Assembly: GCF_014651695.1 (NCBI RefSeq)
Contig: NZ_BMXJ01000008.1
Coordinates: 124,001 to 188,000 of the forward strand
Length of the DNA: 64,000 nucleotides
Direction of reading: 5' to 3'
Origin: Nocardiopsis terrae
Lineage (GTDB): Bacteria > Actinomycetota > Actinomycetes > Streptosporangiales > Streptosporangiaceae
Under the pieces are notes generated by a model. That model ran no database searches and was not told the DNA's origin. It saw nothing but the letters and a program-made list of their open reading frames with translations. The translations under genes were made by a program, and so were the position numbers. How positions within the stretch are numbered: position 1 is the stretch's first letter; the number at the start of each line of letters is the position of its first letter. This document shows positions 48,920 through 57,910 of this stretch, one piece after another.

Positions 48920-50044
48920 ATGCGACCCCACCCTCTCGCCGCCGCGTGCCTGGCTGTCCTGTTGTGTGCAGTTCTGTCCTCCTGTTCCGGTCAGGAGGAG
49001 GACGCGGAAGCCGTCGAGACAGCGGCCGAGGCCGCCGCCCCGCCCCCGGGAGAGACCGACGAGGCCGACCCGCCCCCGCAGCCGGAGGGGGAACGGCCCT
49101 TCGGAACCCCGGTCGGCTGGGCGGACCAGCCCCTGGCGGTGTCGGACGCCGAACCCTCCGCGGAGGAGGCGGACGCGGAGGAAGGTGAGGACGCGGAGGA
49201 GGCCGAAGGCGGCACCGGCGGTGCGGACGCGGAACCCGCCCTCCACCCCGGCGTGAGCGGAGGGGCCGGGGGTGAGACGGTGACCGCCACCGACGCCGAC
49301 CAGCTCGCCGAACACCTGGCCGCCCAGGAACCCCTGGTGGTGGAGGTCGAGGGCGAGATCGACCTCGACGGCACCGTCCCGATCTCCTCGGACAAGACGC
49401 TCCTCGGGGTCGGCGAGGGTGCCGAACTCACCGGTGGCGGACTGTCCGTGGACGGTTCCAGCAACGTCATCCTCGCCAATCTGGGCATGTCCTCCGACGG
49501 CACCGCGGTCGCGGTCCGCGGCGGCGCCCACCACGTGTGGGTGGACGGCTCCACGTTCTCCGGCGGTCGGGACGGCGCGCTGGTCTCGGTGACCGACGGG
49601 GCCGACCACGTCACCCTCTCCTGGAACCACTTCAGCGACGCCGAGTCCGCGGTCGGTATCGGTGCCGGCGACGACGCCCCCGGGGCGCTCCGGGTGACCG
49701 TGCACCACAACTTCTTCGACGGCACCTCCGGCCGGCACCCGAGCGCCCGCAACGCCGAACACGTCCACGTGTTCAACAACTACTTCCGGGCCAACCCCGG
49801 GTACGGCGTCCAGTCCGCCCACGGATCCAACGTGCTGGTCGAAGGCAACTACTTCGAGGGCACCCCGGTCTCGGTGTCCACCGAACCGGACGACCCGGGC
49901 AACGTGGTGACCCGGGCCAACCTGCTGGTCGACTCCGAGCAGCCCGAGCTGCGCGGCAGCGTGCCCGACCCGCCCTACGCCTACGAACTCGACGACACCG
50001 TCAGCGTCCCCGACCTGGTCATGAACGAGGCCGGTGCCGACTGA
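48920..50044 (+). CDS. Pectate-lyase-like lipoprotein (polysaccharide lyase family 1 type)
   Basis: A 374-aa secreted protein with lipobox LSSC (Cys near residue 22), start ATG 48920 behind TTGGAAAG. A long acidic linker (about 25-115, Glu/Ala/Pro) precedes a right-handed beta-helix. PL1 motifs: HHVWVDGSTFSGGRDGALVS, VTLSWNHFSD, VTVHHNFFDGTSGRHPSAR (with the catalytic RxPxxR-like arginines) and HVHVFNNYF. The usual DGLLDI calcium-site segment reads DGALVSV, so one metal ligand is absent. It probably acts on extracellular pectin-like polysaccharide while tethered to the membrane. Confidence 0.85.
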   Translation: MRPHPLAAACLAVLLCAVLSSCSGQEEDAEAVETAAEAAAPPPGETDEADPPPQPEGERPFGTPVGWADQPLAVSDAEPSAEEADAEEGEDAEEAEGGTGGADAEPALHPGVSGGAGGETVTATDADQLAEHLAAQEPLVVEVEGEIDLDGTVPISSDKTLLGVGEGAELTGGGLSVDGSSNVILANLGMSSDGTAVAVRGGAHHVWVDGSTFSGGRDGALVSVTDGADHVTLSWNHFSDAESAVGIGAGDDAPGALRVTVHHNFFDGTSGRHPSARNAEHVHVFNNYFRANPGYGVQSAHGSNVLVEGNYFEGTPVSVSTEPDDPGNVVTRANLLVDSEQPELRGSVPDPPYAYELDDTVSVPDLVMNEAGAD

Positions 50045-50103
50045 GGGGAGGGTGCCGGGCTGAGGGCGACGCCGGCCGAGGGGACGGTCCCGCCCCCGCC
50101 GGA

Positions 50104-50925
50104 TCAGTCGGCCAGGGCGTGGTAGTCGTAGGTCGCGCCGACCCCCTCCGGTGAGGTGAAGCCGAGTCTTCGCGGATGCCCGTCCTCGTCCACCCACAGG
50201 TCGAACTCGGCCCCGGCGAGCCGCGTCAGGGTGTTGCGTCCGGTCTCCGGTTCGTAGCCGCCCACCGGGGCCGGGAACGTCCCCGTGTACCGGTAGGTGG
50301 TGTGCGTGCCGGCCGCGACCCCCTCCGTGCCCGCCGGCAGGGTGAGCTCCTCCGTCCCCACCAGCTTCAGGTCCTCGGCGGAGTCCGCCAACTCGTCCAG
50401 GGTGGCCAGCGCGAACTCCACCGAACACAGGCGCAGGTCTGCCTCCGAGGGCGGGTCCAGCACCGTCATCCCCGAAAGGCCCTTCTCCGCGGTCATCATC
50501 AACCCGGTACCGGGCAGGTCGTACCGGTGGACCCGGACCCCCGAGGCCGTTCTGAAGAAGTGTTCGAACGCGGTGTCGGCGTCGGGTTCGTGGCGGGCCC
50601 AACCATGTCCCGTCTCCTCTCCGTCCATGCTCTGCGTGTAACTGATGTGGAAGGAGGGCGCCTCACGCAGTTCCCGTGCCGCCAAGCCCAGGAACGCCTC
50701 CGCGTCCCGGGGGTCGGCCTCCGCGGCCGACGTCTGCGGTGCTTGGGGCGGATCGTCCTCCTCCGCCGCGGGTTCGGTGCCGCCCAGCGTCAGCCGGGCC
50801 ACGCTCCATCCACTGACGACCACGGCCAGGCAGACCAGGGCCACGAGCAGACTCAGCAGCCAGTTGGGCTGGACGGGGCCCTCGTCTTCCGGCTCCTGTC
50901 CGGTGGACGGCATCGACGTCGACAC
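50104..50925 (-). CDS. Membrane-anchored hypothetical protein (LppX/LprG-like fold suspected)
   Basis: About 273 aa from GTG 50925, which has GAGG upstream; a longer reading to 51054 adds a basic, unstructured N-terminus. One membrane anchor (NWLLSLLVALVCLAVVVSGW) is followed by an acidic linker and an exported domain of about 200 residues (SFHISYTQSMDGEETGHGWA, VRVHRYDLPGTG, WVDEDGHPRRLGF). The alternating strand pattern, with repeated dyad-like beta segments, resembles actinobacterial lipoproteins of the LppX/LprG type that carry lipids, but this is structure-level guesswork. Function unknown. Confidence 0.65.
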   Translation of the reverse strand: MSTSMPSTGQEPEDEGPVQPNWLLSLLVALVCLAVVVSGWSVARLTLGGTEPAAEEDDPPQAPQTSAAEADPRDAEAFLGLAARELREAPSFHISYTQSMDGEETGHGWARHEPDADTAFEHFFRTASGVRVHRYDLPGTGLMMTAEKGLSGMTVLDPPSEADLRLCSVEFALATLDELADSAEDLKLVGTEELTLPAGTEGVAAGTHTTYRYTGTFPAPVGGYEPETGRNTLTRLAGAEFDLWVDEDGHPRRLGFTSPEGVGATYDYHALAD

Positions 50926-51050
50926 TGACAGCGCCTCGATTCTGCGGTTCGGGTTCGGGGGGTACCGCTTACGCGCAGTACGACGCAGTGACTCCCCGCT
51001 CTGTTCGGATACCGAGCGAACATAATCTCCGCTGAAAGTGACGAAACGGG

Positions 51051-51569
51051 TCATACGCCCGGTGCGACGGCTGCGGCCCCCTCACCCCAACCGTGGCGGC
51101 CGCGCCCGAAGCGACGGACGGCACGCCAGATGTCCGCCGCCCGCTCGGGCGGTGCCGACCAACCGCGGTCCGCCAGTGCGGCCAGCACCCGGCTTAGGAA
51201 CCCGGCGGGGTGCGCACACAGGTCGTACACCCCGATGGAGACCACCAGCCATCCCGCCTCCGTCCTGGCGGCGTACCGCAGCCGGGCACGGGCCCTCTCG
51301 TGGCGGGCGGAGTGGTGTTCGGCGCTGTCGTACTCCACCGCGACCCGGTACGGGGGCCGACCCAGGTCCGCGTGGAACAGGCCCCGGGCGGTGTGCACCG
51401 GGCACTGCGGCCGGGCCGGCGGCGGGCCCGCCCGGTGCAACAGGACCCGGGCCCAACTCTCCGCGGGGACTGGCCGCGCGGGTCGGACAGCCGCAGGGCC
51501 CGCTCCAGCCGCCGCTGTGCGCGTGAAGGGAGGGGGACGACCGGGAGGGAGCGCGTGCTCTGGCTTCAT
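51051..51569 (-). CDS. DUF559-like endonuclease-fold protein, N-terminally short
   Basis: About 172 aa. The C-terminal half matches the DUF559 / very-short-patch-repair-like nuclease fold often found behind AbiEi domains: YRVAVEYDSAEHHSARHERA, LRYAARTEAGWLVVSIGVYD and VLAALADRGW. The N-terminal part is Pro/Arg/Ala-rich and does not look like a domain; relatives are usually about 280-320 aa. The start is therefore uncertain, and the gene may be a truncated relic. It has no antitoxin partner beside it. Confidence 0.55.
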   Translation of the reverse strand: MKPEHALPPGRPPPFTRTAAAGAGPAAVRPARPVPAESWARVLLHRAGPPPARPQCPVHTARGLFHADLGRPPYRVAVEYDSAEHHSARHERARARLRYAARTEAGWLVVSIGVYDLCAHPAGFLSRVLAALADRGWSAPPERAADIWRAVRRFGRGRHGWGEGAAAVAPGV

Positions 51570-51720
51570 ACCTCCAGGTTCGGTTTCCGGGGCACCTCGG
51601 ACAAGACCCCGTCAGAACCTGTGGAGAACCCCGGAATCGCCCGGTCGGCCCCGGGAAACCCGACCGCAGGGGCCGTGGCGACGCGGCCCCGCCGCCCCTG
51701 CGGCTCCGTGGCCGCCCCGG

Positions 51721-52800
51721 TCACCGGAAGGGCGGCTCCCCGACCGACAGGTGGATGTGGTCCACGTGGTTCTGGGTCGGGCTGCCTCTGGAGCCGGCCT
51801 GCCGCCGGACCTCCATCCACGGTCCCACCCGGTCCTTGAGCGGGTTCCAGATGTGGTAGTCGTAGATGATCCCCTTGACCTCCAGCTCCCGGTGGTTCTG
51901 GATCAGGAAGTCGATCACCTCGATGGCGGTCGCGTGCATGGCCGAGGTCGGGGTCGCACCCAGATCGGCCATCATGTAGTCCACGGCCTCACCGTGGCCG
52001 TGGTCGCTGTCCTTCTCCTCCCGGTAACCGCCCGCGCTGAGGTAGAAGCGGGGGAACTCCTGGTTGAGAACCTTGTGCGTGGCACACATGGGCGGCTTCA
52101 GGCCGCCCAGGGAGCCGCAGTCCACGATCGCCCCGCCGCCGAACACGGCGTTCGGATCGAACCGGTACTGCCCCTCCCGGTCGACGAGGTGCACGTCGAA
52201 CATGCCCGAGGCCTGCCCCGCGTCGCCCACGGCCCGGTCGTCGCACGAGAGCCCGTCCGTGTCGCGGCCGCACTCCGAGGAGAGTTCGATGATCGCGATC
52301 GCCGAGGCGGTGCCGCTGAAGGAGGACGCATCGTCCTCCTCGCCGTCGCACACCACGTCGTTCCAGTCCCGCGAAGCGTCCTCGGTCAACTCCTTCTGGC
52401 AGACCGCGCCGCGGATCTCCACCCGCACGATGTTGCCGGAGCGCCCCATGACGTTGTCGCTGGCCCGGATGTCGGTGAGCACGGCCCCGTTGTTGCGCGC
52501 GTACCTCTCGGCACGGCTCTTCGCGACCTCCTCGTCGAAGCGGGGCATCGGGTAGACACCGTCCGCGAGCTGGGCCGCGGCGTGGTCCCGGAGGGCGCCC
52601 ACCGCGGCCAGCGCGGCGGCGTCGGCGGCCGTCTGCGCCCGCGAACGCATGTCGTTGGCTCCGCCCACGCGCACGAACAGGACGGTGAGCGCGAGCAGGG
52701 CCAGGGTCATCCCGAAGAGGAGCAGGATGTTCGCCTGACCGTCGTCGCGGCGGCCCTGGAGTTGGTGTCCGCGTGCCGAATGAGGGGAGGTCCGTCGCAT
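51721..52800 (-). CDS. TadG-like pilus-assembly protein fused to an ARB_07466-type C-terminal domain
   Basis: A 359-aa protein. N-terminal part is TadE/TadG-like: DDGQANILLLFGMTLALLAL as membrane anchor followed by RSRAQTAADAAALAAVGALR. Middle part has cysteines (CQKELTED, CGRDTDGLSCDD). The last 150 residues resemble the ARB_07466-like (M15/metallopeptidase-related) domain: SDHGHGEAVDYMMADLG (His/Asp), GIIYDYHIWNPLKD, QNHVDHIHLSVGEPP (His/Asp/His). The exported domain might cut or bind cell-wall peptides. No tad secretion genes are in the window. Confidence 0.75.
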   Translation of the reverse strand: MRRTSPHSARGHQLQGRRDDGQANILLLFGMTLALLALTVLFVRVGGANDMRSRAQTAADAAALAAVGALRDHAAAQLADGVYPMPRFDEEVAKSRAERYARNNGAVLTDIRASDNVMGRSGNIVRVEIRGAVCQKELTEDASRDWNDVVCDGEEDDASSFSGTASAIAIIELSSECGRDTDGLSCDDRAVGDAGQASGMFDVHLVDREGQYRFDPNAVFGGGAIVDCGSLGGLKPPMCATHKVLNQEFPRFYLSAGGYREEKDSDHGHGEAVDYMMADLGATPTSAMHATAIEVIDFLIQNHRELEVKGIIYDYHIWNPLKDRVGPWMEVRRQAGSRGSPTQNHVDHIHLSVGEPPFR

Positions 52801-53023
52801 GCTTGTCCGGGGGGTCGACCCCCGAGGGGACGGGGGAACAGTCTGGTTGGCGGGGGAGCCGTGCGCGGCGGGTCCGTGTGCGAACGACCCCGTCTCGCGC
52901 GGAGTCCTGTCCGGCGCAGCTTAACCTGCCCCGGTCCCCAGGTACAGGGGCGGGTTCGCCCTCTGTGGACAACCCGTCACCGTTCTCCCAGGTGGAGTCG
53001 GGAGCATCGGGAAAGCCCGTCCG

Positions 53024-53683
53024 TCACACCAGGCTCGTCCAGTAGCTCCAGAAGGCCTGGGCCACCGCTGCCGCGATCAACAGCCCCCACACCGTGAGAA
53101 CCACCGTGTGGTTGCGGGCCAGCACGCCCGCGGGGCGGCGCAGGAGCTCCGGGGCCGGCAGGTGCCCGCTCCGGAGGTTGTGCAGCGTGACGTACCAGAA
53201 GAGCGGGATCGTCACCGCCCACACCACCACGCAGTACGGGCACAGCGCCCCGATCCGGTACAGGCTCTGGAAGATCAGCCAGTGCACGAACACCACCCCG
53301 AACACACAGCCCGCCTGCAGACCCAGCCAGAACCACCGCCGGAACCCGGGCGCCGGGCCGGTGCCGGTTCCGGCGAGCAGCGCCGTCCCCACGGTGGTGA
53401 CCACGGCGAAGCAGGCCACCCCCAGGACCGGGTTCGGGATCCCGAACGCCTCGGCCTGCGGGGTCGACATCACCGTCCCGCAGGACAGCACCGGGTTGAA
53501 GCTGCACGCGGGTACGTGGTCCGGATCGGCCAGGGACCGGATCTTCTCCACCAGCAGCGCGGTGGCCGAGACCAGCCCGACCAGCCCGCCCACCACCAAC
53601 ACCCACGGCAGCGCCCGGCTGATGACGGGCACGTCCGAGCCGGGGTGCGGGCCCGGGGTGCGCCGGGGCGTGCGGGCGCTCAT
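53024..53683 (-). CDS. Vitamin K epoxide reductase (VKOR)-family membrane protein
   Basis: A 219-aa membrane protein with about five helices. Start ATG 53683 overlaps the stop of the upstream DsbA-like gene (ATGA). VKOR features: Cys pair CSFNPVLSCGTVM in the first loop and the redox motif GALCPYCVVVW. Bacterial VKORs use quinone to reoxidise DsbA-type thiol oxidases, so this protein should power disulfide formation in exported proteins together with the preceding gene. Confidence 0.92.
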   Translation of the reverse strand: MSARTPRRTPGPHPGSDVPVISRALPWVLVVGGLVGLVSATALLVEKIRSLADPDHVPACSFNPVLSCGTVMSTPQAEAFGIPNPVLGVACFAVVTTVGTALLAGTGTGPAPGFRRWFWLGLQAGCVFGVVFVHWLIFQSLYRIGALCPYCVVVWAVTIPLFWYVTLHNLRSGHLPAPELLRRPAGVLARNHTVVLTVWGLLIAAAVAQAFWSYWTSLV

Positions 53684-54378
53684 CGCTCCAGCTCCGCGTC
53701 GATCATCGCGGACAGGACCTCGTAGCTCGGCATGCTCGGCGCGAGACGGCCGTTGACGTAGATGGTCGGGGTGCCCTGCACGCCCAGCGCGAGTCCGTCG
53801 TCGAAGTCGGCCTGGACCCGTTCCCGGGTCCGTTCGGACTCCATCGTCTCGACGAACTCGTCCGTGTCCAGGCCCAGGTCCTCGGCGAAGCCCACGAACA
53901 CCTCGCTCTGGTCCTGGCGGGACTCGCCCCACTCGCCCTGCGTCTCGTACATCCGCGCGTACATGTCGTCGAGGGCGTCCTGTTGGGCGGCGGCCTCGAC
54001 GGCCGCCGCGGCGGGCCCGGAGTTGAGGTGCCCGGGGAGCGGGAAGTAGCGGATGACCATGTTGATCCGGCCGTCGTAGTCCTCGCGGACCCGTTCCATG
54101 ACGGGGAACTGGGCGCGGCAGGCCTCGCATTCGAAGTCGAGGAACTCCACCACGGTGACCCGGGCGCCGTCCACCCGGTCGAGGTGGCGGCTGTCCTCCC
54201 GGACGAGCACCTCCGCGGGGGCGGTGGGCTGTTCCTCGGGGGAGGGGCCGGGGGCGGACGGTCCGGCCGCGTCCGGCGCGGCGGAACCCTCCCCGTTCCG
54301 GTCGAGGTAGACGAGCAGGCCGATTCCGAGGGCGGCGACGAGGAGGAGGCAGAGGGTGATGATCAGGTTCTTGCTCAC
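53680..54378 (-). CDS. DsbA-like membrane-anchored thiol:disulfide oxidoreductase
   Basis: A 232-aa protein, GTG start 54378: short cytoplasmic start, one membrane helix (IITLCLLLVAALGIGLLVYL), acidic/Pro linker, then a thioredoxin-fold domain with the CEAC redox motif (LDFECEACRAQFPVM) and cis-Pro in GVQGTPTIYVNG. Probably oxidises cysteines of proteins leaving the cell. It overlaps the VKOR gene by four bases and forms a classical oxidase/reoxidant pair with it. Confidence 0.92.
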   Translation of the reverse strand: MSKNLIITLCLLLVAALGIGLLVYLDRNGEGSAAPDAAGPSAPGPSPEEQPTAPAEVLVREDSRHLDRVDGARVTVVEFLDFECEACRAQFPVMERVREDYDGRINMVIRYFPLPGHLNSGPAAAAVEAAAQQDALDDMYARMYETQGEWGESRQDQSEVFVGFAEDLGLDTDEFVETMESERTRERVQADFDDGLALGVQGTPTIYVNGRLAPSMPSYEVLSAMIDAELER

Positions 54379-54455
54379 GGGTGGTCCCAGCGGTCGGGTG
54401 TTCTCGGGTTCGGGCACGGTGGCGGACCCCACGGCGGTGGGGTGCACCGGTGCCT

Positions 54456-54857
54456 CTAGACCCGCTGGACGCAGAGGAGGGTGAGCAGCCCGCAGCCGTA
54501 CGGGGCGGCGGGGCCCTGCTGCGGACCCGGCACCGAGGGGCCGGCCCTCGGGGCGTCGGGGACGCACGGAACCAGCGCGGAGCCCGGCGCGAGCACGGGG
54601 TTGGCGGTGAGGAGGCCCTGTTCGTCCGGCGCGGGGCAGGCGTGTTCGGACCCCCGGTCCCCGGCGGGGCCGGGGGAGTCCGCGTTCTGGCCCGGGGCCG
54701 CCGGTTCCGCCCCCTGCACCGAGGCTGTCCACGCCTTCCCGGCCTCGGGGAAGACGGCTCCGGGATGGCAGAGGGCGCAGAGGAAGCAGAGCACGACCAG
54801 GCCGACCAACGGCGCCGCGAGGGCGCGCAGCCGGTGTGTGGTGGTGTGCCCGCTCAT
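54456..54857 (-). CDS. Small hypothetical exported protein
   Basis: A 133-aa protein with one hydrophobic segment (LRALAAPLVGLVVLCFLCAL) that could be a signal anchor, and a disordered Pro/Ala/Gly-rich body ending GCGLLTLLCVQRV. Small actinobacterial proteins with this ending are known but uncharacterised. It precedes the DsbA/VKOR genes on the same strand by 77 bases, so co-expression is possible. Confidence 0.6.
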   Translation of the reverse strand: MSGHTTTHRLRALAAPLVGLVVLCFLCALCHPGAVFPEAGKAWTASVQGAEPAAPGQNADSPGPAGDRGSEHACPAPDEQGLLTANPVLAPGSALVPCVPDAPRAGPSVPGPQQGPAAPYGCGLLTLLCVQRV

Positions 54858-54988
54858 GAGGGGAACTGTAGCGGTGTGTCCCCGTGCGCGGGGGCCGGGG
54901 TCGCTCGGAGCCGGGCAGACGGGGGTGTCCCGTTCGGCGGACGGGGAGCGCACCCCGCCCGCCGAACGGCATCCCTCCACCGGTCCCC

Positions 54989-57574
54989 TCAGTGGATCCG
55001 GCGGTTCAGGGCCTCCACCACGTGGACGTCGGCCACGGTCACCCTCAGGTCCCCCGAACCCAGGGGTGCGACGGTCGCGGAGCGCACGTACGCGCCGTGG
55101 CTCCACCTGCGGGCCGTGCTGTCCGGGACGGCCTTCGCGCCCAGTTTCGCCATGGCCCCGGCGGGTCCCGCCTTCAACCTCAGCTGCCAGGACGTCCGCA
55201 GCACGGACAGTCCCCGGTAGTCGATGTGGTCGAGCAGCGGCACCATCCCCACCAGGCGCCCCTCCTCGCGGCCGGCACGGTTGGGCAGGGTCTGCAGCGG
55301 ATAGCGGTGGCCCGCCCCGGTGCCCCGTACGACCTCCACCGCGAAGGCCACCCCCTCGGGAACCGGCGTGCCCAGGGACACCTCGAAGTACAGCTGGCCG
55401 CCGTGGCGGCCCGCCGGGCGGACCCGGACCCGGTCGACCGGCAGGGTCGGGGCCGTCGGGGAGGTCAGCAACCCCAGCCGGTCGTTGACCGTGTAGTACG
55501 GGCGCACCCTGCTGCCCACCCCCCGCGCGGGCCTCACCTGCTGGGACGCGTACTCGATGATCTGCTTGTACCCGACGACCCCGGACAGGTGCCTGCCCAC
55601 CGTGCACTCACTGCCGTCGGACAGCAGCACCCGCATCTCCCACTTCTCGGAGTCGCCGTCCCGCCCGCGCACCACCTGTTCGGGATCGATGACTGCGGTG
55701 AACTCGCCGCTGGCCGCGACCGCAGACGGGAACTCGCGGCGGGTCTGGGGAGAGGCGCGCAGCCGCACCACCAGACGGGCCCGGGCGTCGGGGCGCTGCT
55801 GCCCCAGCACCCGGCCCTGGACGGTGATGAGCCCGTCCGCGATCTCCACGTGTTCGATCTCCGCGTGGTGCGCCGAACGGCGCACGTGCAGGACCAGGCG
55901 TCCCTTCACGGAGCGGGCGGGGACGACCAGGGAGAGCCCGCTGGTACGGGCGGGCGACAGCGGATACCCGTGCTGGTGGATCTCGACGTCCCGCACCGGG
56001 GTCTCCACACCCCGGTCCACCCGGAACACCTGCCACTCGCCGGTGACCAGGTCCGTGCTCCTCTCGGCCCTCGCGCCCCTCCCGGACGCCCGGCCGGGTC
56101 CCGTCACCGTCGCGGCTCCCGCTCCGGCCCCCGTACGCGCCCCGGCGTCCGTCGCCGGGACGGCCTCTGCTCCCCGGGACGCGTCCACCACCACGCGGCC
56201 CTCGGCGTCCGGGAACAGCTCGACGCGCCTGCCGGGTTTGGCCAGCACCAGCCGCTCGGGAACCTGTGCGGACCCGGCCCCGGGGAACTCCGCCACCGGG
56301 CCGAACGACAGCACCGACGTCCCGTCCGGGCCGGACTCCACCCGGCAGGCCGCGGGCGGTTCGGGGCGGGGCGCGGGCACGGTCAGCGCCGCCGGGGACG
56401 GCGGGCCGACGCCCGCGAGTTCGGAGAACAGCTCCTCGTGCAACAGCACCACGTTGGCCGGGTCGAAGCGTTCGGAGTCGGTGAGCGCCGCCGACGACAT
56501 CCGTCGTCGCAACCGGTCGTCGCCCATCAGCTGGGCCAACCCCTCGGCGATGCCCGGCGCGGACCGGTTGGGGACGAGCAGCCCGTCCTCCCGGTCCCGG
56601 ATGATCGACGCCGGCCCGTGCGGACAGTCGGTGCTCACCACCGGCAAACCGGACCGCATGGCCTCCACGATGGTCATCCCGAACGGTTCCTCGCTGGAGG
56701 TCACCGCCGCGAACGCCCCCTGCGCCCACACCTCCTCGACCCTGGGGTGCGGGCCCATCAGCCACACCCGGTCCTGCAGTCCCAGCGAACCCACGAGTCT
56801 GCCGAGCGGACCGCGTCGGCTTCCCCGACCGTAGATCCGCAGCGTCCAGTCCGGGAACTCGTCGCTGACCATGGAGAACGCCTGCACCAGCAGGTCGTGC
56901 CGTTTGCTGGGCGCGAGCCTGCCCGCGGAGACGATCGTGCGCGTGTTGTGGCCGTTGACGGTGAAGGGCGGTGCGGGCACCGAGTTGGGGATGGACAGCA
57001 CCCGCACCCCCGGCATCGGCATCTGCTCCGCGTAGGTGCGCGCGTCGGCCTCGGTGACGGTGACGAAGGCGTCGAGGTTCGGGTACTCGGCGGCCATGAC
57101 CCGCCGGAGTTCCTCGGAGTGCTGTTCGTAGGTGAGGTGCTCCTGGCCGACCTTGATGATCCTGTCGGGCGCGGCCCGCGCGATCACCACGTTGAGCCCG
57201 GGGCGGGTGCCGACGACCACGTCGGCGTCGGTGGTGGCGAGGTACTCCTCCAGGCGGTCGTCGGTGAGGCGGCTGTGCGTGCTGCCGCGGCCGTCCTCCG
57301 GAGGGAAGAGCAGCGGCGGGAGTCCGGCCCGCTCCGATCCCTCGTACAGCGGTCGTCCGCCGATCCCGGTCGCCTGGTCGCCCTGTTGGCGGATGTCGAC
57401 GAGCGGACGCAGGCCGACCTGGGCGGGGACGGGGAGGACGGGGTCGGCGCGGTGCCGGAACACCGAGACGATCTCCACCTCGTGCCGTGCGGACAGCGCC
57501 GCCGCCTGGTTGGCGACGGTGCGCACGGTTCCGCCGATGCCGTACATGTCGTTGATCAGATAGGCGATCTTCAT
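54989..57574 (-). CDS. Glycosyltransferase family 4 protein with a long C-terminal extension
   Basis: An 861-aa protein from ATG 57574 (GGGGGCTCG upstream). The first 400 residues are a GT-B glycosyltransferase: MKIAYLINDMYGIGGTVRT, VSAGRLAPSKRHDLLVQAFS, and the GT4 signature SSEEPFGMTIVEAMRSGLPV with the E(x7)E pair. Residues about 410-861 are rich in beta strands (for example GRLVLHVRRSAHHAEIEH, GQLYFEVSLGTP) and have no recognised family. Such extended GT4 proteins occur in actinobacteria with glycerol-phosphate or cell-wall polymer genes, but no such partners are nearby. Probably modifies an envelope polysaccharide. Confidence 0.8.
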   Translation of the reverse strand: MKIAYLINDMYGIGGTVRTVANQAAALSARHEVEIVSVFRHRADPVLPVPAQVGLRPLVDIRQQGDQATGIGGRPLYEGSERAGLPPLLFPPEDGRGSTHSRLTDDRLEEYLATTDADVVVGTRPGLNVVIARAAPDRIIKVGQEHLTYEQHSEELRRVMAAEYPNLDAFVTVTEADARTYAEQMPMPGVRVLSIPNSVPAPPFTVNGHNTRTIVSAGRLAPSKRHDLLVQAFSMVSDEFPDWTLRIYGRGSRRGPLGRLVGSLGLQDRVWLMGPHPRVEEVWAQGAFAAVTSSEEPFGMTIVEAMRSGLPVVSTDCPHGPASIIRDREDGLLVPNRSAPGIAEGLAQLMGDDRLRRRMSSAALTDSERFDPANVVLLHEELFSELAGVGPPSPAALTVPAPRPEPPAACRVESGPDGTSVLSFGPVAEFPGAGSAQVPERLVLAKPGRRVELFPDAEGRVVVDASRGAEAVPATDAGARTGAGAGAATVTGPGRASGRGARAERSTDLVTGEWQVFRVDRGVETPVRDVEIHQHGYPLSPARTSGLSLVVPARSVKGRLVLHVRRSAHHAEIEHVEIADGLITVQGRVLGQQRPDARARLVVRLRASPQTRREFPSAVAASGEFTAVIDPEQVVRGRDGDSEKWEMRVLLSDGSECTVGRHLSGVVGYKQIIEYASQQVRPARGVGSRVRPYYTVNDRLGLLTSPTAPTLPVDRVRVRPAGRHGGQLYFEVSLGTPVPEGVAFAVEVVRGTGAGHRYPLQTLPNRAGREEGRLVGMVPLLDHIDYRGLSVLRTSWQLRLKAGPAGAMAKLGAKAVPDSTARRWSHGAYVRSATVAPLGSGDLRVTVADVHVVEALNRRIH

Positions 57575-57910
57575 CGAGCCCCCGTGTTCTCGGCGCCGCC
57601 CCGCGCACTCTGCGCGCCGCGGCGCCGAACCCGTTGCTCCCACACCGATCCGCGCCCCTGACCGGGGGCGATGTGGGTGTTTGAGCGATCAGGCTATGGG
57701 TGGAATGGCGCTAAAGATCCGTATCTGTTCAGGAGTGTCCAAAGGTTTGCCGCTACCTGTTGGTGTTTTGCGGCGAGTTCACCCGTATCGGGCGATAAAG
57801 CCAGAATGGTCACATCCGGGTGGGACAGGCCACGGCCGGGGCACCGGCAGGTCCGGTGCGGAGTTCCGTCTCAGAGGCCTGCGGTCCTGGACGCGGGGCG
57901 CGGCCCCTGA
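57575..57910. other. Intergenic region with an AT-rich promoter-like stretch
   Basis: No gene supported. Bases 57700-57800 (AAAGATCCGTATCTGTTCAG and GGTGTTTTGCGGCGAG) are strikingly AT-richer than the surroundings. Likely promoter and leader of the glycosyltransferase gene. Confidence 0.45.
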
